This document shows positions 42,518-51,433 of a stretch of 64,000 nt of DNA, one piece after another. The stretch's first letter is position 1; each line of letters begins with the position of its first letter. The stretch covers positions 248,001 to 312,000 of the forward strand of contig NZ_JAMXQS010000003.1 of the NCBI RefSeq assembly GCF_024053505.1. The letters are read 5' to 3'. Origin of the DNA: Mesorhizobium liriopis (GTDB lineage Bacteria > Pseudomonadota > Alphaproteobacteria > Rhizobiales > Rhizobiaceae). Below the pieces are notes generated by a model. The model was given only the letters and a program-made list of their open reading frames with translations. It had not been told where the DNA came from and made no database searches. The translations under genes and the position numbers were made by a program.

Positions 42518-45500
42518 ACCGAGCCGAGAGAGGAGAAAGCGCAGGGCCGCGCGGCTGGGCAGAAAGAAGTAGCCGCCGCCGCGCGTCGCAACGAAGCGCG
42601 GCACATTTTCCAGAACCTCGCTGCCCTCCCAATGCGGAATGGTGAACCGGCCGCCCTGTCCGCTCGGGGCGATGATCGGGTCGCGCTCGCCCGAAAGGCC
42701 GTGGAAAAAAGCGGATGAGGCCCAGCTCTGCTGGATGAACTCGTATTGCCGCTCGATATCGGCATTAAGGCACATGAAGAGCAGCCCCTTTTCGCCCCTG
42801 CCGCGCCGTGCGCCATAAGAGCGGCCGATGCGCAGGATGCGATGGCGCTTGTTGATCTTGATCTGAATCTCAGCGTCACCGCCCAGCGAGTCGCGCGGGT
42901 TGGAGCGGCGGATATGCGCGCCGAAGGGACATGCGAGCCCCTGCGGGTCTTCCGCGCCGAAGGAGAAGTCGTTCTCGATCCGGTCGGTTCGATGATCCTC
43001 CGGGCACCGCGTGAGGGCTGCCCCCTCCGGCCAGCGGCCCATCATCTTGGCGGCGATATAGCGTGCCGAAACGGGCTGTTTGTCCGGATGGTTGAAGCTC
43101 TGCGCGCGAGCTTCGCAGAAATTCTCGAAAGCAGAGACATCCTGACTGAACTGGCGCATCACCAGAAACGAGCCGTTGCGGCCGAAATCGTGAGCGTCCT
43201 CGCCTGCATCGTGCAGGGTGCCGGCAGGGTCCCGACCGGCGGGCACGGAAGGGCTTGCCGGGCAGAAGCCGTGCTCGTCGCGATAGCCGAACAGAAATTC
43301 GCCGGCTGCAAGCGTATGCCTGGGCGCCGCATCCTTGCGCACCGCACGCCGCGTGCCGCGCACGATCGGCTGGGAAATGCCGTCCGCGAAGCCGAAATGC
43401 TCGACTGCGCGACCGTTCTCGCGATGGATATGGAGCGGCAGGCGGTGAGCGATCACGAGGCCGGCCTCATCGATCCGCGCTTCCGCTTCCGCGCGGACGG
43501 CTTTGAACGTCGCGGCGTCGCGGGCATAAAGAACGAGAGCCACATCCACCGGATTGGCCGCGTTTCCCCAAAGCCAGCGCGGTGGCCTGTCCTCCTCCGC
43601 ATCGGCCAGAATCCGGCTGCGTTCCGGATTGCCCATGGTCTGGCGGAAAGCGGCCGGAAAGGTTTGGAGCGGCGCGCCGTCCGGCCCCGCTTCGAGGCCG
43701 AGCTTTTCGAGGCCACCGGGACCGAAGGCGGACAGCATGGCGCTCATCTCGGGGACATGGTCGCCGAAGCTGGTTTTCTCCAGGACCCATGCCAGCCACT
43801 CACGCCGCTGCGCCCGCGCGATATCCTTTGGCACACGGAGGGCCAGCATTTCGGCGTGTTCGAGGCGGCCAAGCGCATTGAAGAAGACCGACTGGATCTC
43901 ACCGCTTTCCAGCGTTTCCGCCGATGGCGGCTCGCGCGTGAACGGCATGATGAGCGTTTGCGCGGGCTCCATCACAGGCCGTGGCGGCATCGAGCCGAAC
44001 AGGCTCAGCCAGTCTCGCGCCTGTGCATCGGTGGCGCTCGCCAACCCCTTGCGGATCGCCGCATTGGTGCGGATGCGGCCCGTGGTGAGGTTGGGATAGG
44101 CCGAGAACCAGAAACGCGTCGGCACCTGCTGGCGACGGGCCCAGCGCTTGAAGCGTTCGCCGTCCCGCGCACCGTCGAGAAACAGGAAGCGCGTGCGCGG
44201 ATAGCCCTTGGCGTTGCTCCAGATGCCGGTGAGGCCGGCGGAGGCCTTTGCGATGAAATCTTCCAGATAGCTTTCCCACGAACCGTCATAGTTCGACAGA
44301 AAGACGAGGCGCTTGCGGTCGGGCAGCACCACCCAGCGCGCGGCGTGGATGGTGTTGAGACTGCCGAGGAAGCCCGGCTTGAAGAGATGGGTGGCGGTGA
44401 TCGAAACGAGATAAAAGGCGGCGCGCAGGCTCATGATGCGGATGAAGCCGGGCTTGATGCGCGAAACAGCGGTGAGATGGTTCTGTGCCGTCCAGTTCTC
44501 GCCCGCCATCAGCGCTTCCAGCTCACTGAGCGGCACGGCGGCATCGTCGGGCCGATCGTGGTTTTCGAGGCGGCGCAGAAGCCAGAGGCCGATGGCGACC
44601 ACGATCAGCACCACGGCACCGGGGCCGAGCAGCGCCAGGAGGAACGATGTGCCGACCGTGATCGGGTTGACCCGCAGATCGAACAGGCCCCAGAAGGTGA
44701 GCCAGACGCAGACGAGATAGACGAGGGCCACGAAAAGCGCCACGCGGGGTGCCAGAAGCGTGGCACGGAGAACCTTCCAGCGGCTTCCCTGCGGCTTGTC
44801 GAGCCGACTTACCGCCGGCTCGAAGGCCCAACCGAAGCGCGGGTCGGCGGTGATGGTCTGTCGGACCTGGGCCAGCGTTTCGGCGGCCCCCTTCCCCTCA
44901 CCGCGGGCGCCTTCGATGCTGTCGCGTACCGCGCAGGCGAGGTCTTCCTCCGCCAGAATGCGTTTCACCGAATGGCCGGGCGTGCCGGAAAAGACCAAGC
45001 CGGACAAGCTGCCGAAGCTCGCCGAGATATCGAGGCAGCGCCCGAGCAGGAAACGCGCCAGCGGTTCGCGAGGGGATAGCCCGCATCCGACTTCGAGGAG
45101 CGGGCGCAGAAAGGGCTCGGCGTGCTCGGCGAAGCCTTCGACCACGGTGTTGCGGTCGCCATCGCCCGAGAGTTCGATCACCACATAGGAGGCTTCGTTT
45201 GTTTCCGCCTCGCCTTTGAACAGCGTGATGCTGGTGAAATGGATGATGCCGCTGGCAGCAAGCGCCTGGCCGATCGGGCCTTGGGCCGGGTTGCCTAGTG
45301 CCGCGATCTGTTCTTCGAGCGCCGCGAGAGGCGCCTGCCGCCGGACCTCGCAGCAGATGGTGACGAGCGCCTGCGGCGTTGTTTGCACTAGCTCGTGGCG
45401 CTCGAACGCGACCAGCAGGCGTTCCGGATAGGCACCGAGCCGGGTCAGCCGCCCTTTTCTGCCTTTCACGCGCTTGAGGCCCGGTTTGGCAAAAAGCGCC

Positions 45501-46684
45501 TTCAGGCATTCGCGGATTTGCACGCGCGCCATTTCCATGCCGATGCAAAGGTGGATGCCGTGGCCGAAGACCATGGACTGGCGCTGCGAGCGGAGTGGAT
45601 CGAAGCGGTCCGGGTCGGGAATGGCTTCGGCATCGAACATGGCGGAAAGCGTCGCGGGCATCACCACGGTGCCGGCCTTCACCCTGCGCTCGCGCGGTGT
45701 TCCCTGCCCAAGCACGGTGTCGCGCGGAACATATCGCCAAGGGCCGATCCAGATTGGCTTGAAGCGCATGGCTTCGTAGATCACCTTGTCGAGCATGCGG
45801 TCGTCTTGAGCGGCGAGCGCGTCGTCGAAAGCCGCACGCGCATCGGGGCGCGACAGGATCACGTCCAGCACATTGCCGCTGCCCAGGATGTTGGTCGGCA
45901 CGAACCCCACCACCATGCCCATCAGAACAGCGCGGGCCTCCTCATGCGTGAGGCGTCCGTCATCCACCATCGCGCGGAGGCGGGAGACGGGCTTTCCGGG
46001 CGCGAGCGTGTCGGCTTGCGCCAGCGACAAGTCGATCAGCATCCCGACGCGATCCGCTGCGACCAAAGCCAGCTCGCGCGTGGCGGGCTTGGCGGTGGGA
46101 TCGGAAAAGAACAGCGCGCTCAGCGTCAGCGTCCAGTCGGCGAAGAGCGGCTCGTCGTCGATGCGCAGGCCGTAATAGTCGCGGCAGATGCGGACGGGCA
46201 CGAGGCGCAGGAGATCGGACACCGCATCGAAGGGCGGGGCCGCCTGGCGCATGATGCTTCGGGCATAGTCTCGCGCCATGGGCTCGACGATCCGCGTGAT
46301 CTCGTCAGGCGGAAAGGCAGCGAGCACCTGGCCCTTCAGGCGGCGGTAGAGCGAGCCGTCCTGAAGGCCGAGAATGAACGGCGCGCCGCCGCCCATTTCG
46401 GTCATCTCGAGGCCATAGGGCGTCTCGAAATCCTCGCCACGCTCGAGGATTTCGCGCACGTCGCGATGGCAGGTGGCGAGCATGAAGCGGCCCAGCCGTG
46501 GGGTGGGCCAGAACTGGCGCAAGAGGCTCAGCCACCAGCGCGGGTTTTCCAAGAACCGTCCGATCAGCTTCGGGACAGTTCCTGTGTTGCGCAGGCGTTC
46601 GATGTCGAAGGGCGGCAGCTGGTCGATAGGCGGGCTTTTGACCTGGGCCTCGCGGATGGCATCGAAATATTTCAACCCCGGCAT
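42455..46684 (-). CDS. Cytochrome P450 - membrane linker - DyP-type peroxidase fusion
   Basis: A 1409-residue multidomain haem protein. Residues ~20-430 are a cytochrome P450: ExxR at EAMR (304-307) and the Cys-ligand loop FGHGIHLCIG (Cys380). Its I-helix reads GFVPTN (260-265) where monooxygenases have AGxE/DTT, so the acid-alcohol pair for O2 activation is missing. Residues ~478-550 and ~778-850 look like two related alpha/beta units, each starting IH and ending an L-S-x-D/Y-G/D strand. Two transmembrane helices lie at ~648-668 and ~678-703. Residues ~905-1400 are a DyP peroxidase: GFADG (1098-1102, catalytic Asp1101) and proximal His1257 in CPFGAHIRR. A CRP-like box lies 67 nt upstream. 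The reading frame is uninterrupted, so the fusion appears genuine. Confidence 0.88.
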   Translation of the reverse strand: MPGLKYFDAIREAQVKSPPIDQLPPFDIERLRNTGTVPKLIGRFLENPRWWLSLLRQFWPTPRLGRFMLATCHRDVREILERGEDFETPYGLEMTEMGGGAPFILGLQDGSLYRRLKGQVLAAFPPDEITRIVEPMARDYARSIMRQAAPPFDAVSDLLRLVPVRICRDYYGLRIDDEPLFADWTLTLSALFFSDPTAKPATRELALVAADRVGMLIDLSLAQADTLAPGKPVSRLRAMVDDGRLTHEEARAVLMGMVVGFVPTNILGSGNVLDVILSRPDARAAFDDALAAQDDRMLDKVIYEAMRFKPIWIGPWRYVPRDTVLGQGTPRERRVKAGTVVMPATLSAMFDAEAIPDPDRFDPLRSQRQSMVFGHGIHLCIGMEMARVQIRECLKALFAKPGLKRVKGRKGRLTRLGAYPERLLVAFERHELVQTTPQALVTICCEVRRQAPLAALEEQIAALGNPAQGPIGQALAASGIIHFTSITLFKGEAETNEASYVVIELSGDGDRNTVVEGFAEHAEPFLRPLLEVGCGLSPREPLARFLLGRCLDISASFGSLSGLVFSGTPGHSVKRILAEEDLACAVRDSIEGARGEGKGAAETLAQVRQTITADPRFGWAFEPAVSRLDKPQGSRWKVLRATLLAPRVALFVALVYLVCVWLTFWGLFDLRVNPITVGTSFLLALLGPGAVVLIVVAIGLWLLRRLENHDRPDDAAVPLSELEALMAGENWTAQNHLTAVSRIKPGFIRIMSLRAAFYLVSITATHLFKPGFLGSLNTIHAARWVVLPDRKRLVFLSNYDGSWESYLEDFIAKASAGLTGIWSNAKGYPRTRFLFLDGARDGERFKRWARRQQVPTRFWFSAYPNLTTGRIRTNAAIRKGLASATDAQARDWLSLFGSMPPRPVMEPAQTLIMPFTREPPSAETLESGEIQSVFFNALGRLEHAEMLALRVPKDIARAQRREWLAWVLEKTSFGDHVPEMSAMLSAFGPGGLEKLGLEAGPDGAPLQTFPAAFRQTMGNPERSRILADAEEDRPPRWLWGNAANPVDVALVLYARDAATFKAVRAEAEARIDEAGLVIAHRLPLHIHRENGRAVEHFGFADGISQPIVRGTRRAVRKDAAPRHTLAAGEFLFGYRDEHGFCPASPSVPAGRDPAGTLHDAGEDAHDFGRNGSFLVMRQFSQDVSAFENFCEARAQSFNHPDKQPVSARYIAAKMMGRWPEGAALTRCPEDHRTDRIENDFSFGAEDPQGLACPFGAHIRRSNPRDSLGGDAEIQIKINKRHRILRIGRSYGARRGRGEKGLLFMCLNADIERQYEFIQQSWASSAFFHGLSGERDPIIAPSGQGGRFTIPHWEGSEVLENVPRFVATRGGGYFFLPSRAALRFLLSRLGSGEAVLRRRDTPKGWSAEQA

Positions 46685-46750
46685 CGCGCGTCTGCCCCTC
46701 TTTCATGCCTATAGCGGGAATCCGCTATAGGGCCGGTCCGACGGGGGCAC

Positions 46751-46766
46751 TGTGAGCCGGATCACT
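46751..46766. promoter_or_regulatory. CRP-like binding site upstream of the P450-DyP gene
   Basis: TGTGAGCCGGATCACT fits TGTGA-N6-TCAC. It lies 67 nt before the P450-DyP start and immediately after the cyclase stop. The recognition helix of the local CRP-type protein predicts this half-site. Confidence 0.6.
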
Positions 46767-46767
46767 T

Positions 46768-48591
46768 TCATGCGGTCGCGAGCGCCCCGCTCAGCTCGAA
46801 ACTCTCGATGAACCGCTCATTGATGCGGCGGTCGGCAAAGGGAATCCAGCGCACATGCCCATGGGTGAACTGGGGGTGCCGCGCATCGAACAGGCTGCGC
46901 TCGGCTTTCGCCTCGTCATGACGGCCCAGCCGCCCCAGTGCGCCGATCTTCAGAAAGCGGGAATAGAAATAGCCGGGTGAGAGGTTGAGCGAGCGGTCGG
47001 CGGCACGGATCGCTTCGTCCCATTCCCCTTCGATGCTCATGCTGGCGGTCAGTTCGCCGAGATTGTGGAAACCGTAGAGGTCGAAGGGACTCAGGCGCTC
47101 GGCATCGCGAAAGAAGGGCGCGGCGGCTGCCCCCCGCCCCAGAAGCAGATGCGCGCTGCCCATGGCCGAACGGGCGAAAGCGAAGCTGGGATTGAGCCTG
47201 AGCGCCTCGCTCAAATGCTCGATGGCGCTTTCGGCATGGCCACGCATGATCTCGCTGATGCCGAGATGGGCGTGGGGTCTCGCATCCATGCTGTCCATCA
47301 GAAGCGCACGGCGGGCGTAGCGATCCACTTCGCGCAAGCCTTCGCTCTCGCCGAAGCGCAGCCAGGCGCGCCAGAAATGCCACCAGGCGAGTTCGTTGAG
47401 TGCGGCGCTCGACCCAGGATCCGCATCATGGGCCTGCTCGAAAAAGGCGAGTGCCGTCTGTGTGTCGCGCCGTGTGCGGCGGTTCATGTGCCAGCGTCCG
47501 CGCGACACGAGCTGCCAGGTGTCCAATCGCTCATGCGGCGCCTGAAAGGAGCGCGCCTGCTCGAAGCGATCCACTTCCTTGGCGAGCATGGCCACGATCT
47601 CGCGGCCGACCTCGGCCTGAAGCTCGCCCAGCGCTTCCAAGGGCCGCTCATAGGTACCGCGCCAGAGCAGGCGGCCATGAGCCGCGTCCTCCAAGGCGAC
47701 AGCCAGGCGCACCGAGCCGTTCACCCGCGCCAGGCTCCCGCTCGCCAGATAACGCGCGTTGAGCGCGTGTCCGATGAAGCGTGCGGACAAACGCTCGTCT
47801 CGGAACTCGAAGCTCGATGAACGCGCGATCACCGGCAGCCAGCGTGTGGCGCTCAAACCGTTGATGATGTCTTCAGCGAGCGCGTCGGCCATGAAGGCGA
47901 GATCCGGTTCGCAAGCCGGCGGCAGAATCGCGATGGCGGGCGGGCCGCTGTTTGCCGCCGATCGCGCAATCGCAGGGAAGTGCGCGCCTTCGTTCGCCGT
48001 GCCCGGCTGCATCGAGGCCACGAGGATGCGCACGGGAAAGGCGATGTTCTTCAGGCGGAACTCACCGAGATCGGCAAAATCCGCCGGCGTCTTGTCCTTG
48101 ACGTGGTGCCAGACGGTTTCAGACACCGCGAAACCGCCTTCGGGCGCGAATTCCTGCACGCGGGCTGCGATGTTCACATCGTCGCCGAACAGCAGGTCGC
48201 CGCGCACGATCACGTCGCCGGTGTTGATGCCGGCGCGAAAACCCATCCGCATCCGGTCGCTGCTCGCAGCGTTCAGGGCCGCGACCGCTTCCTGAAAGTC
48301 GAAGGCCGCGCGCAATGCTTCCACCGGCGAGCCGAACTCGGCCATGATGCTGTCGCCGGCGGCCCCGAAGACCCGCCCGCCATGGGCCGCGCAGCGCGCC
48401 GAAATCAGGTCGCGCCGATGCTCGAAGGCTGCGACCGCAGCCTCGTCGTCTTCGCCCATGAGCTGGGAGAACCCCACCGCATCGATCGCGATGATGGTCG
48501 CCAGCTGCCGCGTATATTGGCGGTCCGACATCCCCTTGCCGATTCGCACTTCCCCATCGCGACGCCGCGCCGCGAGAACCGCAGTCTGCAT
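46768..48591 (-). CDS. Class III adenylate/guanylate cyclase with TPR-like repeats
   Basis: 607-residue protein. The N-terminal class III cyclase domain (about residues 25-195) has LATIIAIDAVGFSQLMGEDDE with a metal-binding Asp, GGRVFGAAGDSIMAEFGSP with the second metal Asp, and FRAGINTGDVIVRGDLLFGDDVNIAARVQ with the transition-state Asn/Arg region. A middle domain (~215-345) resembles the TolB/adenylate-cyclase-associated region (AIAILPPA...ADALAEDIINGLS). The C-terminus (~375-590) contains TPR-like repeats (ALNELAWWHFWRAW, ALRLNPSFAFARSAMGSAHL). It probably makes cAMP. The start at 48591 has AGGGGA upstream; ATG 48531 is possible. It is followed by the P450-DyP gene in the same direction. 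Confidence 0.87.
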   Translation of the reverse strand: MQTAVLAARRRDGEVRIGKGMSDRQYTRQLATIIAIDAVGFSQLMGEDDEAAVAAFEHRRDLISARCAAHGGRVFGAAGDSIMAEFGSPVEALRAAFDFQEAVAALNAASSDRMRMGFRAGINTGDVIVRGDLLFGDDVNIAARVQEFAPEGGFAVSETVWHHVKDKTPADFADLGEFRLKNIAFPVRILVASMQPGTANEGAHFPAIARSAANSGPPAIAILPPACEPDLAFMADALAEDIINGLSATRWLPVIARSSSFEFRDERLSARFIGHALNARYLASGSLARVNGSVRLAVALEDAAHGRLLWRGTYERPLEALGELQAEVGREIVAMLAKEVDRFEQARSFQAPHERLDTWQLVSRGRWHMNRRTRRDTQTALAFFEQAHDADPGSSAALNELAWWHFWRAWLRFGESEGLREVDRYARRALLMDSMDARPHAHLGISEIMRGHAESAIEHLSEALRLNPSFAFARSAMGSAHLLLGRGAAAAPFFRDAERLSPFDLYGFHNLGELTASMSIEGEWDEAIRAADRSLNLSPGYFYSRFLKIGALGRLGRHDEAKAERSLFDARHPQFTHGHVRWIPFADRRINERFIESFELSGALATA

Positions 48592-48668
48592 CCCCTTCCC
48601 CTACGAAAGCAATGCTTGCCGACCCAGCCGCGCAGGACACCCTATCCAAGGCATGAAACCGGGATCAA

Positions 48669-48684
48669 TGTGAGCTCTATCACA
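48669..48684. promoter_or_regulatory. CRP-like binding site between cyclase and LysE-family genes
   Basis: TGTGAGCTCTATCACA is a perfect TGTGA-N6-TCACA palindrome. It is centred in the divergent region, 78 nt before the cyclase start and 34 nt before the LysE-family start. It could place the cyclase gene under cAMP-CRP feedback. Confidence 0.7.
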
Positions 48685-48717
48685 GTGCATGTAACAAGGC
48701 GGTGGCAGGGAGGCGTC

Positions 48718-49377
48718 ATGATATCCCTTGCCCTCCCCGTCGCGCTCCCCGCAGCCGCCGACCTGCCACTTCTGGGTGGCTTCGCGCTCTCCTATGCGGC
48801 ATTGGCGGTGACGCCGGGCGCGAATTTCCTGGTGGTCAGCCAGATCAGCCTGCAGGCCTCGCGCCGCCATGCGCTGATGACAGCGCTTGGGGTGGCGGTG
48901 GGCGCAGCGGTCACGGCAAGCGTGGCTCTATCGGGTGCCGAACTCATCACACCCTGGGTGCGGCTGGTATCGGTGATGCAACTGGTCTTTGCGGCCCTTC
49001 TCGCGCGGATCGGCATCACCGCGCTCGTCAAGGCCTGGGCGGCCTACCACCACATGCCGTCCCGCGCCGTTCCGCCGCCGCTCACATGCTTTCTCTTGGG
49101 ATTTTCGACGGCCCTGATGAACCCGTTGACGCTGTTGTTCTTTCTCGGCCTCGCTCTGGCGCCGGCCGGCACAACCCGGCCTTTCGCGCCGCTCGAAGGA
49201 GCCGCTGTCGTTCTTTGCGTGGCGCTGCTCTGGTTCGGCTTCGTGGCCGTGTCGTTCTCGCGTGAAACGGTGCACCGAGCCTATCTGCGCGCACGGCCGG
49301 TCGTGGACGGCGCGGCGGGCCTCGCCATCCTCGCGATTGCCGTTCATCTCGCACTGAAGGCCGTGGCGGCTGCCTGA
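48718..49377 (+). CDS. LysE/RhtB-family amino-acid exporter
   Basis: 219-residue inner-membrane protein with about six hydrophobic helices. The family N-terminal motif LAVTPGANFLVVSQISLQASRRHALMTALGVAVGA (residues ~30-65) is shared by LysE/RhtB exporters. FSTALMNPLTLLFFLGLAL is the second conserved block. It exports amino acids or related small molecules, substrate unknown. It diverges from the cyclase gene across a perfect CRP-like palindrome. It converges on a second LysE-family gene, from which it differs clearly in sequence. Confidence 0.85.
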   Translation: MISLALPVALPAAADLPLLGGFALSYAALAVTPGANFLVVSQISLQASRRHALMTALGVAVGAAVTASVALSGAELITPWVRLVSVMQLVFAALLARIGITALVKAWAAYHHMPSRAVPPPLTCFLLGFSTALMNPLTLLFFLGLALAPAGTTRPFAPLEGAAVVLCVALLWFGFVAVSFSRETVHRAYLRARPVVDGAAGLAILAIAVHLALKAVAAA

Positions 49378-49419
49378 AACCACTGAAGCAGTTCCGGCGA
49401 CCGGCCCCCCGGAAAACGT

Positions 49420-50046
49420 CTAGCGCCAGCAGGACAAAACGAGCGTGCCCGCCAGGCCCAGCAGCGCACCTCCATAGATGCGGTCGATCCAGATCGCGCG
49501 CGCCGAACGGAAAAGCCGCGTCGCCTGCGCGCCGAGCATGGCGTAGACGAGAAGCACCGAAACGTCCGCCACGGCGGCGATCAGGGTCAGCACGGCATAT
49601 TGCGGCAGAAGCGCCCGGTCGGCGTCGATGAAGGGCGGCAGAATGGCTGAAAAGAAGAGCCAGGCCTCCGGATTGGTGAAGGCCACCACGAAACTTCGAA
49701 AGCAAAGCGCGGCGGCCCCTCCGCCGGCCCCGGCGCCCGGTTCGCTGAGGCGCACGGCCATGCCTGCCGTTCGAAAGGCCGAGAACCCGATGAAGGCAAG
49801 ATAAGCGGCACCCGCGATGCGCGCGGCGACAAGGCTATAGTCCGAAGTCGAAAGCAACGCCCCCAGGCCGACTGCGACGGCAACAACCAGCAGAAGATCG
49901 GACAGCACGACGCCGGCGATTCCCGCGAGCGCATGCCGCATGCCATGGCGCGAGCCATTGGTGATGGCGAGTGCCACGTCGGGTCCGGGCACCAGCATGC
50001 CCAGCACGGAAAGAACCGCAAAACTCGCCAGATGAACCTCTCCCAT
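49420..50046 (-). CDS. LysE/RhtB-family amino-acid exporter
   Basis: 208-residue six-helix exporter. The N-terminal motif is GMLVPGPDVALAITNGSRHGMRHALAGIAGVVLSD, and VVAFTNPEAWLFFSAILPPFID is the second conserved block. It is oriented toward the preceding LysE-family gene, with 42 nt between stops. A CRP-like site lies 34 nt upstream of its ATG, on the side facing the lldD-like gene. Substrate unknown. Confidence 0.87.
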   Translation of the reverse strand: MGEVHLASFAVLSVLGMLVPGPDVALAITNGSRHGMRHALAGIAGVVLSDLLLVVAVAVGLGALLSTSDYSLVAARIAGAAYLAFIGFSAFRTAGMAVRLSEPGAGAGGGAAALCFRSFVVAFTNPEAWLFFSAILPPFIDADRALLPQYAVLTLIAAVADVSVLLVYAMLGAQATRLFRSARAIWIDRIYGGALLGLAGTLVLSCWR

Positions 50047-50079
50047 GACCGCGCTCTACGCAGGTTCGGCTCACGGTTC

Positions 50080-50095
50080 TGTGATCGGTATCACC
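50080..50095. promoter_or_regulatory. CRP-like binding site upstream of LysE-family and lldD-like genes
   Basis: TGTGATCGGTATCACC fits TGTGA-N6-TCAC. It lies 34 nt before the minus-strand LysE-family start and about 150 nt before the plus-strand lldD-like start. It is the third such palindrome in three successive intergenic regions. Confidence 0.55.
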
Positions 50096-50245
50096 CTCCG
50101 GTTATTTACTGCTGCGCACCGCCTTCAAATTTGAATGCCAACTCAACTAATTCCTCTCGCGCTTCAAGCGTGGAATGGCTATGCGCGTGGTCGGACCGAA
50201 GCGGAGCGGCTTCGGCACTCCAGCCAGATATGTGAGTTCGACATC

Positions 50246-51433
50246 ATGCCCAAAGCGCTCACCATCGCGGACCTCAAGGCGCAGGCCAAGCGCCGGGTGC
50301 CGACCATGTTCTTCGATTATGCGGATTCGGGCTCTTGGACCGAATCCACCTACCGCTCGAACGAAGAGGATTTTTCGCGCATCAAGCTGCGCCAGCGCGT
50401 GCTGGTCGATATGACCGGCCGATCGCTTGAAAGCACGATGATCGGCGAGCGGGTGTCGATGCCCGTGGCACTCGCGCCGACCGGCTTCACCGGGATGCAG
50501 CACGCGGATGGCGAAATGCTGGCAGCGCAGGCGGCCGAAGAGTTCGGCGTCCCCTTCACGCTTTCGACCATGAGCATCTGCTCGATCGAGGACGTGGCCT
50601 CGGTCACCACCAAGCCGTTCTGGTTCCAGCTTTATGTGATGCAGGACCGCGATTTCGTGCTCAATCTCATCGACCGCGCCAAGGCCGCCAAATGCTCGGC
50701 GCTGGTCCTGACGCTCGATCTCCAGATCCTGGGCCAGCGCCACAAGGACCTACGCAACGGCTTGTCGGCCCCGCCCAAGCTGACGGTGAAGAACATTCTC
50801 GACATGGCCATCCGGCCGCGCTGGTGCATGGCGATGCTCAAGACGCCGCGTCGTACCTTCGGCAACATCGTCGGCCACGCCAAAGGCGTGAACGACCTGT
50901 CCTCGCTGTCGTCGTGGACGGCCGAGCAGTTCGACCCGCGCCTGTCATGGGACGACGTCGCCTGGATCAAGGAGCGCTGGGGCGGCAAGCTCATTCTCAA
51001 GGGCATCCTCGACCCTGAAGACGCTCGGCTCGCACGCGAAAGCGGGGCGGATGCGGTGATCGTATCCAACCATGGCGGCCGCCAGCTCGACGGCGCGCCG
51101 TCCTCGATCTCCATGCTGCCCTTCATCAAGGATGCGATGGGCGACAGGATCGAACTGCATCTCGATGGCGGCATTCGCTCGGGCCAGGATGTGATCAAGG
51201 CCTTGGCACTCGGTGCCAAGGGTGTCTTCATCGGTAGGCCGTTCCTTTACGGCCTGGGTGCCGGCGGCAAACAGGGTGTCAGGGAAGCGCTGGAGATCAT
51301 CCGCAAGGAACTCGACATCACCATGGCGCTCTGCGGCAAGCGGGATATCCGGAATGTCGACGGATCGATCCTTTGGACGGAGCCGAAGAGCCTGATCGAG
51401 GACGATCAGGCCGCCAAATCCCGCCTATCGTAA
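50246..51433 (+). CDS. lldD: FMN-dependent alpha-hydroxy-acid dehydrogenase, L-lactate dehydrogenase-like
   Basis: 395-residue TIM-barrel flavoprotein oxidising L-2-hydroxy acids. N-terminal FFDYADSGSWTESTYRSNEEDF, PVALAPTGFTGMQHADGE (FMN site), FWFQLYVMQDRDF, and VSNHGGRQLDGAPSS with the catalytic His and Arg are all present. LHLDGGIRSGQDVIKALALGAKGVFIGRPFLYG binds the FMN phosphate. ATG 50246 is used; the frame is open from 50135 but homology starts at MPKALTIADLKAQAKRRVP. L-lactate is the most likely substrate. Its 3' end overlaps the convergent HxlR gene by 28 nt. Confidence 0.87.
   Translation: MPKALTIADLKAQAKRRVPTMFFDYADSGSWTESTYRSNEEDFSRIKLRQRVLVDMTGRSLESTMIGERVSMPVALAPTGFTGMQHADGEMLAAQAAEEFGVPFTLSTMSICSIEDVASVTTKPFWFQLYVMQDRDFVLNLIDRAKAAKCSALVLTLDLQILGQRHKDLRNGLSAPPKLTVKNILDMAIRPRWCMAMLKTPRRTFGNIVGHAKGVNDLSSLSSWTAEQFDPRLSWDDVAWIKERWGGKLILKGILDPEDARLARESGADAVIVSNHGGRQLDGAPSSISMLPFIKDAMGDRIELHLDGGIRSGQDVIKALALGAKGVFIGRPFLYGLGAGGKQGVREALEIIRKELDITMALCGKRDIRNVDGSILWTEPKSLIEDDQAAKSRLS

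Noticed and set aside
42746-45079. 777-codon open frame on the plus strand
   Set aside because: It is antisense to the P450-DyP gene, whose frame shows clear domains; the plus-strand translation has none and arises from high third-position GC.
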